DNA of 36,448 nucleotides from JAHZFN01 sp965149945 (GTDB taxonomy: Bacteria > Bacillota > Dehalobacteriia > UBA4068 > UBA4997): assembly GCA_965149945.1 (NCBI GenBank), contig CBCTTQ010000022.1:1-36448 (forward strand), given 5' to 3'. Under the pieces are notes generated by a model. The model did no database searches, was not told the origin of the DNA, and saw only the letters and a list, made by a program, of their open reading frames with translations. This document shows positions 16,631 through 24,723 of the stretch, in pieces. Position numbers and translations under genes: made by a program. The stretch's first letter is position 1. Every line of letters begins with the position of its first letter.

Positions 16631-16660
16631 ATAATACCCTATTTATTTCCGTTTTGTCAA
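16631..16660 (-). promoter_or_regulatory. Promoter candidate for mop
   Basis: On the - strand a perfect TTGACA (16660-16655), an 18-base spacer and TATTAT (16636-16631) point toward mop. A start near 16624 is predicted. Confidence 0.6.
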
Positions 16661-16732
16661 ACATTGATTTGTGCAAACTTGACAATTTTGGGCATAAAAC
16701 ATGGCGTCATCCATAATCAAGTATAACCATCT

Positions 16733-16761
16733 TTGACAAATTAGGCGAAGTTTTATATATT
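16733..16761 (+). promoter_or_regulatory. Promoter-like sequence pointing right, no obvious gene
   Basis: A perfect TTGACA (16733-16738), a 17-base spacer and TATATT (16756-16761) face the macro-domain gene but lie about 350 bases before its ATG. The sequence between (16762-17020) is AT-rich and holds no convincing ORF, although a GGAGG string occurs at 16857-16861. It could be a second distal promoter, a small RNA promoter, or chance in AT-rich DNA. Confidence 0.4.
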
Positions 16762-17021
16762 TGTTTGAATAAAACAATGCCTTTTCTATCAGAAAAATAT
16801 AAAAATTTCAATATTCGCAAATATTTTTCACTTTTTCAGCAAAAAACAAGTACGCGGAGGAAGCCAAGAGACTTTTGGGGAAAAGAAATGATCTTTGCCT
16901 GAAATCCACAACAAGATTCTTTGGAAGAATGCGTGTTTTTCTTTGTGCTTGTTTCAAGGAAAGAGTTTTTTTCCCTTATTAACGGCTGAATCGTTTTTTA
17001 TGATGAGGAAGAGGTTTTTTC

Positions 17022-17050
17022 TTGCAAAAAACAGAAAATCACTATATAAT
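17022..17050 (+). promoter_or_regulatory. Promoter of the macro-domain gene
   Basis: TTGCAA (17022-17027), a 17-base spacer and a perfect TATAAT (17045-17050) lie about 60 bases before ATG 17111. This argues against any longer coding region starting upstream near 16895. Confidence 0.75.
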
Positions 17051-17110
17051 AAAAAAAATATCGTTTTTATCGTAAGTTTGGAAGTAAATTACAAAAGGGC
17101 AGGGAGTAAT

Positions 17111-17638
17111 ATGCCGAAACTAGAAATCATATTAGGAGATATTACAAAAGTTCGCGCGGATGCTATTGTCAATGCGGCGAATCGTTCTCTTTTGGGCGGC
17201 GGCGGTGTGGATGGCGCCATTCATCGTGCCGCTGGCAAAGAGTTGTTGGCGGAATGCCGTACTTTGGGCGGTTGTCAAACGGGGGAAGCCAAAATCACCA
17301 AAGGGTATCGTCTGCCGGCTGCTTATGTAATTCATACTCCCGGCCCTGTTTGGCACGGCGGGGTCACCCATGAGGCGGAATTATTGGCTGCTTGTTATCG
17401 TAGTTGTTTAAGATTGGCAGAAGCATACCATTGCCGTACTTTGGCGTTTCCTTCTATCAGCACCGGCGTCTACCGTTATCCGGTGGATCAGGCGGCGGTT
17501 ATTGCAGTGCGTGAAATTAAACATCATTTGGCAGGGAACACAGGTTTGGATACCGTATATTTTGTTTGTTTTGATGAAAAAACCAAAAAGGCCTACGAGA
17601 CTGCTTTAGCGGAATGGAAGGATCGTTACAAAGCATAG
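17111..17638 (+). CDS. Macro-domain protein, likely O-acetyl-ADP-ribose deacetylase
   Basis: A 175-residue stand-alone macro domain of the YmdB/MacroD type, a cytosolic hydrolase of O-acetyl-ADP-ribose or mono-ADP-ribose. Visible signatures are GDIT (9-12), IVNAANRSLLGGGGVDGAIH (19-38) with the catalytic-site Asn and Asp34, and SISTGVYRYP (115-124), the phosphate-binding loop. The core is complete and length is typical. ATG 17111 is chosen because GGGAG precedes it and a promoter ends 60 bases upstream. A frame extending back to a TTG at 16895 encodes unrelated sequence and crosses the promoter. The next gene, a GNAT acetyltransferase, lies about 105 bases downstream on the same strand. Confidence 0.93.
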   Translation: MPKLEIILGDITKVRADAIVNAANRSLLGGGGVDGAIHRAAGKELLAECRTLGGCQTGEAKITKGYRLPAAYVIHTPGPVWHGGVTHEAELLAACYRSCLRLAEAYHCRTLAFPSISTGVYRYPVDQAAVIAVREIKHHLAGNTGLDTVYFVCFDEKTKKAYETALAEWKDRYKA

Positions 17639-17744
17639 AAACAAGAGTGTGAATCGAGAAAGCGATAAAGCGAAAAGGGAAAATAACACGGAATAATAGG
17701 AAAGAAATCATAACAATTTGATTGGTTGTGAGGGAATTGGTAAA

Positions 17745-18362
17745 ATGCTGAAAATGAGACTGGCGACGCCGGAAGACGCAGAACGAATTTTGGAAATTTA
17801 CACTCCCTATGTATTAAAGACCGCGGTAACTTTTGAAACTGAGCCGCCAGACCTTTCGGAAATTCAACGCCGCATCAGAACGGTATCGGCGGTGTATCCT
17901 TATTTGGTTTGTGAGTTGAACGGGCGAGTGATTGCTTATGCCTATGCTCATCGCTATTTGGAAAGGGCAGCTTATGAATGGAGCGCGGAACTTTCTGTTT
18001 ATGTGGAAGAAGCGTACTGTCAGCATTTTTCTATCGGAACTGCTTTGTATACAGCGTTACGGGATATTTTGGCGCGTCAGAACGTGCAAAACCTTTATGC
18101 GTTGGTTTCCGGTGAAAATAAAAAAAGTATTGCTTTACATAAAAAGATCGGGTTTCGAAAAATTGCCGTATATGAACAGATAGCGTATAAACGAAACTGT
18201 TGGCATGACGTGGTGGTATTTCAGATGCTTTTAGGCGAGCATCAAAATCCTCCTTCGGCGTTGGTTCCGTTGCCGAGCCTGAATGATGGCGAAGTTGAGA
18301 AAATTTTGCGTCGTTGTCAGTCTTTGCTGAAAATGAATGGAACAGTTTTTCGGAGGCGCTGA
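17745..18362 (+). CDS. GNAT N-acetyltransferase, phosphinothricin/methionine-sulfone acetyltransferase-like
   Basis: A 205-residue acetyltransferase of the Pat/Bar/MddA branch of the GNAT superfamily, which acetylates small amino-acid-like substrates with acetyl-CoA. The start LRMATPEDAERILEIY-like region, TFETEPP, and the C-terminal SGENKKSIALHKKIGFRKI are characteristic. The acetyl-CoA loop reads QHFSIGTALY, so the first glycine of the usual Q/RxxGxG/A is replaced by Ser, which may weaken cofactor binding. A basic tail of about 40 residues after the domain is longer than usual. ATG 17745 follows GAGGG by 10 bases and is preferred over a TTG at 17718. Substrate unknown. Confidence 0.87.
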   Translation: MLKMRLATPEDAERILEIYTPYVLKTAVTFETEPPDLSEIQRRIRTVSAVYPYLVCELNGRVIAYAYAHRYLERAAYEWSAELSVYVEEAYCQHFSIGTALYTALRDILARQNVQNLYALVSGENKKSIALHKKIGFRKIAVYEQIAYKRNCWHDVVVFQMLLGEHQNPPSALVPLPSLNDGEVEKILRRCQSLLKMNGTVFRRR

Positions 18363-18449
18363 AGATTGCTCCGTAAATTTTTTTTGTCACATTTTGGTCC
18401 GTTTAGATTCCGGAAAATTCGGCAGAATAAAACCTGGAGGTGAAGACGG

Positions 18450-18674
18450 ATGAAGAAAAAAACAGCAGGAATGATTGCTGCCGGCATCGGAGTCGGAGCC
18501 GCTGTCGGTATGGCCGCTATGCACAGAACCAGAAACACCAGAATGGCGCATAAAGCATATCGGGGTGTCATTGGCATGAAAGATGAGTTCGCCGATGAAT
18601 TGGGACAAATGGCAAAACGCGCCGGCAGAACCATGATCAAAGTCGGCAGAACCATGGATCGCATTTCCCGATAA
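18450..18674 (+). CDS. Small basic protein of unknown function
   Basis: A 74-residue protein with a strong GGAGGTGA ribosome site 6 bases before ATG 18450. A Lys-rich start leads into a Gly/Ala-rich hydrophobic helix (about residues 6-24, GMIAAGIGVGAAVGMAA). An Arg/Lys-rich, probably amphipathic region follows (GMKDEFADELGQMAKRAG, then two GRTM repeats). It looks like a small membrane-associated or spore-type protein, but I do not recognise the family. It ends about 70 bases before a clear terminator and is probably expressed with, or just after, the GNAT gene. Confidence 0.7.
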   Translation: MKKKTAGMIAAGIGVGAAVGMAAMHRTRNTRMAHKAYRGVIGMKDEFADELGQMAKRAGRTMIKVGRTMDRISR

Positions 18675-18741
18675 AACGAGGTTTTGGCAACAAGGAAAAT
18701 GTCAGTCAGTTTTTTTTGTGACAAATGAATGAAGCGCGGGG

Positions 18742-18776
18742 AAAAGGGACGGAGAATTTCCGTCCTTTTTCTTTTT
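18742..18776 (+). terminator. Terminator before alaS
   Basis: GGACGGA / TCCGTCC, extended by A-U pairs on the outside, closes a short loop and is followed by TTTTTCTTTTT. It ends the macro-domain/GNAT/small-protein unit. Confidence 0.88.
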
Positions 18777-18854
18777 ATGAAGGGGCGGCACGGCGGAAAA
18801 CTTTGGTAAAATTCAGGAAAAGCTGTTGAAAAACTGGTTATTTAGCAAGGTCTG

Positions 18855-18863
18855 TGGTATAAT
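18855..18863 (+). promoter_or_regulatory. Extended -10 promoter of alaS
   Basis: TGG followed by a perfect TATAAT (18858-18863) forms an extended -10 element 50 bases before the alaS ATG. No good -35 stands 16-18 bases upstream, which is normal for extended -10 promoters. No T-box leader is visible in the short space. Confidence 0.6.
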
Positions 18864-18912
18864 TATTATGGTATACTTGCAAATAAGCAAAAAAATAAAT
18901 GGAGAGGGAATC

Positions 18913-21576
18913 ATGGTTCAATATAAAATTAGAACAGAAAAAGAATTGCGTGACAGTTTTCTGCGGTTTTTTGCGGAAAAAGGTCATACTATTGTACCAA
19001 GCGCCAGTTTGGTACCGCATAATGATCCGTCGTTGCTTTTTGTGAATGCGGGGATGGTTCAGTTTAAAGAAGTTTTTTTGGGTTTGGAAACCAGGCCTTA
19101 TCAAAGAGCGGTCTCTGTGCAAAAATGTGTACGGGCGGGCGGCAAACATAACGACTTGGATACGGTGGGCAGAACGGCTCGCCATCATACATTTTTTGAA
19201 ATGCTGGGAAATTTTTCCTTGGGAGATTATTTTAAAAAAGACGCTATTTCTTATGCCTGGGAATTTATTACGGAAGTTTTGGGATTGCCGGCGGAACGCT
19301 TGTACGCGACCTATTACCGTTCCGATACGGAAGCCAGAGATCTTTGGTTAGAAATCAGCGGTTTGCCGGAAGATCATATTTTGCCCATGGGGGAAAAAGA
19401 TAATTTTTGGCAGATGGGAGAGACCGGTCCCTGCGGTCCTTGCAGTGAGATTTTCTTCGATCGGGGTGAAAAATATACCTGTGATGCGCCGGAATGCGGG
19501 TTGGGTAAATGTGACTGTGACCGTTGGATGGAAATCTGGAATCTGGTGTTCATGGAGTACAATCGGGATGAAAACGGCAAGTTGACTCCTTTGCCTAACC
19601 CCAATATTGATACAGGCATGGGTTTGGAACGGGTTGCTTCCATTTTACAGGATGTGGACAGCAATTATGAAATTGAATCCATGCGCAGATACATCACTTT
19701 TTTGGAAGAAAAAACCGGTATTTCGTATCAAAAAGGAACAGAAGGATTGCCGTTTCGGGTGATTGCGGACCATATTCGTTCTTGCGTGTTTTTGATTGGC
19801 GACGGGGTTATCCCCGCCAATGACGGTCGCAACTATGTGTTGAGACGAATTTTGCGACGGGCAGTACGTTACGGTAAAAATCTTGGTCTGGACAAGCCCT
19901 TCTTGCATGAAATGGTGCCTTTGGTAGTAGAACTGATGGGCGACGCCTATCCTGAAATCAAAGAGCAGCAACGTTATATTGAAAAGGTGATTTTGAGCGA
20001 AGAAGAACGCTTTATGGGGACGATTTCCGACGGACTGGAAATGGTAACCAACATCATCAAACAAATGAAAAGTAAGGGCAGCACGGTGTTTGACGGGGAA
20101 CAGGCGTTCGTTTTGTATGATACGTATGGATTCCCTATTGATTTGACTAATGACATTTTGGAAGAGCAAGGATTCAAGTTGGATCGGGAAGGCTTTCGAA
20201 GAGCATTAGACGCTCAGAAAAAACGAGCAAAGGCTGCCGGTCAGAAGATCAAAGATGTGGCGGGAATGCAGCGTCTGACAAAGATGTTGAAAGATATTCC
20301 TCCGACAGAATTTGTCGGTTATGAGGAACTGAGCGGAGAGGCACAAGTGCTGGCATTGATCTTGGATCAAAAAGAGCTTGTAGATTCTTTTTCGGGCGGT
20401 GACGGCGGCTATTTGGTGACGGATCGTTCTTATTTCTACGGAGAAGGCGGCGGTCAGGAAAGTGATACCGGCGTCATCCTTTTCGGGGATCTGGAAATGT
20501 ATGTGGATGATGTCAAAAAACTCCCTAACGGCATTTATCTCCATCGTTGTCTTTTGCGAAAAGGCAACATTCGAGTAAAGGATCGTTGTTTGATGAAAGT
20601 GTATGCCGAACGGAGGGCCCGCATCGCCAGAAATCATACTGCTACCCATCTGTTGCAGCAAATTTTGCGTCAGGTGTTGGGAGATCATGTGAAACAGGCG
20701 GGTTCTTTGGTTACTTCGGAGCGCTTACGTTTTGACTTCACTCATATGACGCCGCTATCTTCCACGGAGTTGGATGTTGTGGAAGGGTTGGTTAATGAGC
20801 TGATTTTGAAAGATTTGGATGTGGTGGTCAGAACCATGTCCCGGGAAGAAAGTGAAAAACGCGGCGCTTTGGCTTTCTTCGGTGATAAATACGGGGATCA
20901 AGTGCGCACTGTTTCTATTAATGGTAAAATGGAACTTTGCTGCGGAACTCATTGCCAGTATACAGGAGAAATCGGTTCCTTTAAAATTGTTTCTGAAAGC
21001 GGTGTCGGTGCCGGCGTTCGGCGCATTGAAGCCATCACCGGGGACGCGGTGGGCAAGTTCATGAACAGCCGTTTGGAAACCTTGTTCCAAGCGTCCGGTC
21101 TGTTAAAATCCGTTTGGTCGGAAATTCCGGAACGAATTCGGGATTTGCAGGAAACACTGAAAGAAAAGGAACGGGAAATCAAACGCTTAAAACAGGAAAT
21201 TAACCGACTGTCCATGGGCGATCCTTTAGATAATGCCAAAGAAATCAGTGGTGTGAAGGTGATTGCTCAGGTGGTGGAAGCGGATAATATGGATAGTTTG
21301 CGGCAAACATTGGATGTGCTGAAAGATAAACTCGGCAGTGGGGCGGTGGTATTAGCTGCCAAAAACGGTGAAAAAGTGATGTTGGTTGCCGGAGTGACAA
21401 AGGATATCGCCAACAAACCGTTACATGCCGGAAAAATTGTTAAGGCGGCGGCGCAAGCCTGCGGCGGTGGGGGCGGCGGACGTCCGGATATGGCTCAGGC
21501 AGGCGGCAAGGATGTCGGCAAAATCCAAGAGGCTATTGACGCGGCATTGGCTTCTATCACGGAACAATTGTCGTAA
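18913..21576 (+). CDS. alaS: Alanyl-tRNA synthetase
   Basis: Charges tRNA-Ala with alanine in the cytoplasm and hydrolyses mischarged Ser/Gly-tRNA. The 887-residue protein has the class II catalytic core (FFAEKGHTIVPSASLVPHND, GRTARHHTFFEMLGNFS, DTGMGLERVASI), the tRNA-recognition region, and the editing domain with HTATH (His575, His579) and CCGTH (Cys676, His680) that bind zinc. A coiled linker leads to a C-terminal DHHA1 domain ending in the glycine-rich GGGGGGRPDMAQAGG. Length is standard. ATG 18913 is preferred: GGAGAGGG precedes it and the protein then begins as family members do; an upstream in-frame ATG at 18826 lies before the promoter. alaS heads an operon with ireB, ruvX and DUF1292. 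Confidence 0.98.
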   Translation: MVQYKIRTEKELRDSFLRFFAEKGHTIVPSASLVPHNDPSLLFVNAGMVQFKEVFLGLETRPYQRAVSVQKCVRAGGKHNDLDTVGRTARHHTFFEMLGNFSLGDYFKKDAISYAWEFITEVLGLPAERLYATYYRSDTEARDLWLEISGLPEDHILPMGEKDNFWQMGETGPCGPCSEIFFDRGEKYTCDAPECGLGKCDCDRWMEIWNLVFMEYNRDENGKLTPLPNPNIDTGMGLERVASILQDVDSNYEIESMRRYITFLEEKTGISYQKGTEGLPFRVIADHIRSCVFLIGDGVIPANDGRNYVLRRILRRAVRYGKNLGLDKPFLHEMVPLVVELMGDAYPEIKEQQRYIEKVILSEEERFMGTISDGLEMVTNIIKQMKSKGSTVFDGEQAFVLYDTYGFPIDLTNDILEEQGFKLDREGFRRALDAQKKRAKAAGQKIKDVAGMQRLTKMLKDIPPTEFVGYEELSGEAQVLALILDQKELVDSFSGGDGGYLVTDRSYFYGEGGGQESDTGVILFGDLEMYVDDVKKLPNGIYLHRCLLRKGNIRVKDRCLMKVYAERRARIARNHTATHLLQQILRQVLGDHVKQAGSLVTSERLRFDFTHMTPLSSTELDVVEGLVNELILKDLDVVVRTMSREESEKRGALAFFGDKYGDQVRTVSINGKMELCCGTHCQYTGEIGSFKIVSESGVGAGVRRIEAITGDAVGKFMNSRLETLFQASGLLKSVWSEIPERIRDLQETLKEKEREIKRLKQEINRLSMGDPLDNAKEISGVKVIAQVVEADNMDSLRQTLDVLKDKLGSGAVVLAAKNGEKVMLVAGVTKDIANKPLHAGKIVKAAAQACGGGGGGRPDMAQAGGKDVGKIQEAIDAALASITEQLS

Positions 21577-21608
21577 CAGGAAACGGTTCGATACGGAGGT
21601 GTTTTGCA

Positions 21609-21878
21609 ATGACGGAAAACAATATGGAAAATACCATGTATTTTAATATGAACAAGGATGAAGAGTTGAATCCTCATGATGTGTTACTTACCGTTTATCA
21701 AGCGCTGGAAGAAAAGGGTTATAACTCCATCAATCAACTGGTGGGGTATCTGATTTCCGGCGATCCCGCCTATATCACCAGTTATAAACAGGCAAGAAGC
21801 TTAATTCGGCGGGTGGAACGAGATGATTTGATTGAGGAATTGGTCAAATATTACGTGCAGGACTTTCAAAAATTTTAA
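21609..21878 (+). CDS. ireB: IreB family regulatory phosphoprotein
   Basis: An 89-residue UPF0297/IreB family protein. In Enterococcus faecalis IreB is a substrate of the Ser/Thr kinase IreK and affects cephalosporin resistance. Conserved features are the N-terminal MYFNMNKDEE-like stretch, VYQALEEKGYNSINQLVGYL, GDPAYITSY and the ARSLIRRVERDDLIEELV end. A CGGAGGTG ribosome site precedes ATG 21609. Its place between alaS and ruvX is conserved across Bacillota. Confidence 0.95.
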   Translation: MTENNMENTMYFNMNKDEELNPHDVLLTVYQALEEKGYNSINQLVGYLISGDPAYITSYKQARSLIRRVERDDLIEELVKYYVQDFQKF

Positions 21879-21899
21879 ACATTTATAAGGATGGCAAAG

Positions 21900-22319
21900 A
21901 TGCGATTAATGGGATTGGACATCGGGGACAGAACCATCGGTGTCGCGGTCAGTGATTTGATGGGCTGGACTGCCCAGGGGGTCACAACGATTCACCGCAA
22001 AAGTTTGGAATATGATCTGGCTGAATTGGAAAAGCTGATAAAAGAGTATCAGGTGGAAGCGTTGGTACTGGGACTGCCTTTGAACATGGATGGCAGTAGC
22101 GGCGCGGCAGTGGAAAAGGTCAGAAAAATGGCAGAAAGTCTGACCCAGCGTTTTTCTCTGCCCCTCTATTATCAAGATGAGCGGTTGTCCACCGTTTCGG
22201 CACACCGTGCCTTGCTGGAGGGCGATGTTTCTCGTAAAGGTCGAAAAAAGGTGGTGGACAAGCTGGCGGCGGTGTTCATTTTGCAGACGTATTTGGATAA
22301 TCCCAGTACAGTGAAATAA
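21900..22319 (+). CDS. ruvX: RuvX/YqgF family Holliday-junction resolvase-like nuclease
   Basis: A 139-residue RNase H-fold protein of the YqgF family, implicated in 16S rRNA 5' processing and annotated as a putative Holliday junction resolvase. Active-site motifs are GLDIGDRTIGVAVSD (first Asp), GLPLNMDGSSG, and DERLSTVSAHRAL followed by VDKLAAVFILQTYLD. ATG 21900 fits family length and the MRLMGLDIG start, and AAGG lies 9 bases before it. ATG 21891 is in frame but abuts the ribosome site. Confidence 0.95.
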   Translation: MRLMGLDIGDRTIGVAVSDLMGWTAQGVTTIHRKSLEYDLAELEKLIKEYQVEALVLGLPLNMDGSSGAAVEKVRKMAESLTQRFSLPLYYQDERLSTVSAHRALLEGDVSRKGRKKVVDKLAAVFILQTYLDNPSTVK

Positions 22320-22352
22320 ATTTATGTTGAAAACCGAAAATGAGGTGGTATC

Positions 22353-22685
22353 ATGACAGAAAAAAACAACACGGGAGCTCCAAATCCCGCTAATGAAGAA
22401 ATGCAGGAACATGTAGTCAATGACATTATTACCCTGATTGACGAAGACGATAACAATATTGATTTCCGTTTGGTGGATGTAATGGAATTGAATGGGCAAA
22501 AGTATGCTGTTTTGCAACCCTGCGATTTGAAGGTCGCCGGTGGAGAACTACAGGAAGATGAAGCGGTGATTTTCCGCTTGGATAAGGATGAAAACGGTGA
22601 GGATGTTTTTGCCTATATTGAAGATGACGCGGAATGGGATCTTGTTGTTAATACCTATAACGATTTGATTGAAACAGAAAACTAA
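22353..22685 (+). CDS. DUF1292 family protein (YrzB-like)
   Basis: A 110-residue acidic protein with the DUF1292 pattern: VVNDIITLIDEDDN, F.LVDVMELNGQKYAVLQP, EAVIFRLDKDENGEDVFAYIEDDAEWD. Its function is unknown. The family commonly follows ruvX in Bacillota. TGAGGTGG precedes ATG 22353, and a strong terminator follows 12 bases after the stop, so it closes the alaS operon. Confidence 0.93.
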   Translation: MTEKNNTGAPNPANEEMQEHVVNDIITLIDEDDNNIDFRLVDVMELNGQKYAVLQPCDLKVAGGELQEDEAVIFRLDKDENGEDVFAYIEDDAEWDLVVNTYNDLIETEN

Positions 22686-22697
22686 AAGGCTGTTTTT

Positions 22698-22733
22698 ATC
22701 CCGCAGCACAGCAACCGCTGCGGGATTTTTTTT
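22698..22733 (+). terminator. Terminator of the alaS-ireB-ruvX-DUF1292 operon
   Basis: A 10-bp stem ATCCCGCAGC / GCTGCGGGAT with a 9-base loop is followed by eight T residues. Confidence 0.93.
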
Positions 22734-22762
22734 GTTGTTTTGAGTGACCGGAAATTTTTTTA

Positions 22763-22798
22763 AGGATATTTACAGAATATCCTGCTGGGTGCTATAAT
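22763..22798 (+). promoter_or_regulatory. Promoter with overlapping dyad, helicase-like gene
   Basis: TTTACA (22769-22774), an 18-base spacer and a perfect TATAAT (22793-22798) precede the helicase-like gene by about 95 bases. The -35 is embedded in a perfect dyad AGGATATT - 5 bases - AATATCCT (22763-22783), an arrangement typical of repressor operators. The leader also has small stems near 22804-22833 and 22840-22852. Confidence 0.6.
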
Positions 22799-22893
22799 AA
22801 TAAACGGTTATAGAATTCTAGAAAACCCGTTATGATCGCCGACTGAAAGTCGCACTTTGCGGAATAGAAATTTAGGAAATTGGGGAATGCAGA

Positions 22894-24723
22894 ATGAATA
22901 CGCAGGAATTGAAAAATCTGGCAGTGGAAAGCGCCAAAATTTATGACGAATATCTGCGGCAAAATGCCAAAGGTCTGGAACGAATTTCCGTTCAGAAAGT
23001 TGAATTTGTTGATAATTTTGTACAATTGTCGATCTATTCTCCTATTCGATTTCCCGAAAAAATAGAAATTGAGATCAGCGGTGTGCATTACGATAAGCAA
23101 GATATTCGGGTGATTCAGTTTGATCAGGAAGAAAACACCATTTTGCTGTTGCCGAGGATCACGCTAAAATCGCTGTTTTATAAAGTAGAAGCCAAAGATA
23201 TCAAGGTGGTAGTCGATTTGCGAGAACAAGTGATGCAAGTCGGTCGTTGGTTTGAACGTTTGGATGGGGAGCTTTGTTTGCCGAATCAAATGCCGGAGTT
23301 GGATTTTGAGCTGGAATACAGTAACAGTCTTTCCGAAAAACAAAAACAGATGGAAGAGGGTGTTTTTCAGCATCCCTTTACTTTTCTTTGGGGGGAACGA
23401 GGCGCCGTGAAAACCTTTGCTGTTTTGGCGGATTGCATCATGAATTATGTACGCAATGAGAAAAAGGTGATTATTACCGCACCTACCAATGAGGCTTTGG
23501 ACAGGACGCTTTCCTATGTTTTGGAAATTTTAAAAAGGGAACATTTCCCGTTAAAACGGGCGCTGCGATTGGGGCTGCCGACACAAAAATTTGCCAAACG
23601 ATATCATGATGCCTGTGAGTTTTCGGGAATTGACCGCATGGTTTCGGGAATGGAGTCTCGTATCAAGACGTTGGAGGAAGCCTATGAGTTTTTTTCCTAC
23701 TATCAGCAGTATGAAAAATTGAAAACGCATTTCGCTGAATTATTTCAAAAGTTGGAAGACGTCTATCAGTACAAAAAAGAAGTGTTCGAGCTGTTGAAGG
23801 AAACGGAGGAATCCTGGAAAGAGAAGGATTTTAAACGGCAGCGTCTGAACCGAGATGTAAAAGATTTAAATAAAAACATTTTAAAGAAAGAAGATGAAAT
23901 TGCTCGTTACCGTTCGAATCGGATGAAGTTTCTGATTCGTACTAAGTTGGAGGAGGCAGAAGCCAACCGCGATCAATTGCGGCAAGAGTTGGAAACACGT
24001 AACCACCGTGTGGAAGAGTTGGATTATGAGTTAAACTTGTTGACATTGCGTAAGGATCAGCTTAACCGCGCTTATGTCAGTGATCAGCGAGATCAAATGT
24101 ATCTTAATGATTTGCGGCGTTTGGCGGAGTTTGATATTGATTTGTCGCGCTTGATGCAAAGTATCAACGAAAAAAATTATTCAGAACGCAAGGAAAAACT
24201 AATCAAAATTATGGCGGCTTATGACAATGTGATGAAAGAGCGGGGTAGAAAGTACCATACCTATCGGGATTTGCCGTTGGAACAAATGTTGAGCAAAATC
24301 AACACTTTGACCGCCGAACGGAGCAATTTGGTGAAAATGAGTACCGTCGAGAGGGCAAAAGAAGTTTTGATTGTGGCTGCTCCCATCGATACTTTTTTGG
24401 CAAGGATTGCCGATCATGAGGAGGTGTTAGGTACAGACGCGCGACACATTTTCATGGAAGAAGCCGGTAATTGTCCGGTGATTAAAGGACTTGCTCTGCT
24501 GCGAAAAAAAATCCCCATTACTTTGGTTGGGGACTATTCTCAGCAGGAGCTGATCTGTGAAATGAGCCATAATGAGATGTTGGAGAAAGAACATCAGCCC
24601 GTGGTATTATGGGCGCAATCGGTTCTACACATTGAAGAATTAGTGGATGGTACTTTTGAAGATTTTTTTGCAGCCTATATGAAAGAGCAGGAGGCTCCTT
24701 ACGAGCAATTGGTAGTGCTATAA
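22894..24723 (+). CDS. Degenerate SF1-helicase-like protein lacking the second RecA domain
   Basis: This 609-residue protein resembles the N-terminal half of Upf1/DNA2-like SF1 helicases. An N-terminal beta-rich region (1-140) leads to a Q-motif-like LSEKQKQMEEGV (146-157). Walker A reads GERGAVKT (167-174) where GPPGTGKT is expected, keeping Lys-Thr but losing the last glycine. APTNEALD (motif Ia, about 195-202) follows, then a long Glu/Arg/Lys-rich coiled coil (about 275-410). Motif II reads MEEAGN (521-526) in place of DEA, and motif III is GDYSQ (546-550). Only about 59 residues follow, so motifs IV-VI and RecA2 are absent, and the next 300 bases do not encode them. It may still bind nucleotide but should not translocate as a helicase alone. 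Single gene with its own promoter. The ribosome site (TTGGGGAATGCAG) is moderate. Confidence 0.75.
   Translation: MNTQELKNLAVESAKIYDEYLRQNAKGLERISVQKVEFVDNFVQLSIYSPIRFPEKIEIEISGVHYDKQDIRVIQFDQEENTILLLPRITLKSLFYKVEAKDIKVVVDLREQVMQVGRWFERLDGELCLPNQMPELDFELEYSNSLSEKQKQMEEGVFQHPFTFLWGERGAVKTFAVLADCIMNYVRNEKKVIITAPTNEALDRTLSYVLEILKREHFPLKRALRLGLPTQKFAKRYHDACEFSGIDRMVSGMESRIKTLEEAYEFFSYYQQYEKLKTHFAELFQKLEDVYQYKKEVFELLKETEESWKEKDFKRQRLNRDVKDLNKNILKKEDEIARYRSNRMKFLIRTKLEEAEANRDQLRQELETRNHRVEELDYELNLLTLRKDQLNRAYVSDQRDQMYLNDLRRLAEFDIDLSRLMQSINEKNYSERKEKLIKIMAAYDNVMKERGRKYHTYRDLPLEQMLSKINTLTAERSNLVKMSTVERAKEVLIVAAPIDTFLARIADHEEVLGTDARHIFMEEAGNCPVIKGLALLRKKIPITLVGDYSQQELICEMSHNEMLEKEHQPVVLWAQSVLHIEELVDGTFEDFFAAYMKEQEAPYEQLVVL

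Noticed and set aside
16895..17110. N-terminal extension of the macro-domain gene from a TTG codon
   Set aside because: The extension crosses a consensus promoter, has no homology-like features, and the ATG at 17111 has its own ribosome site.
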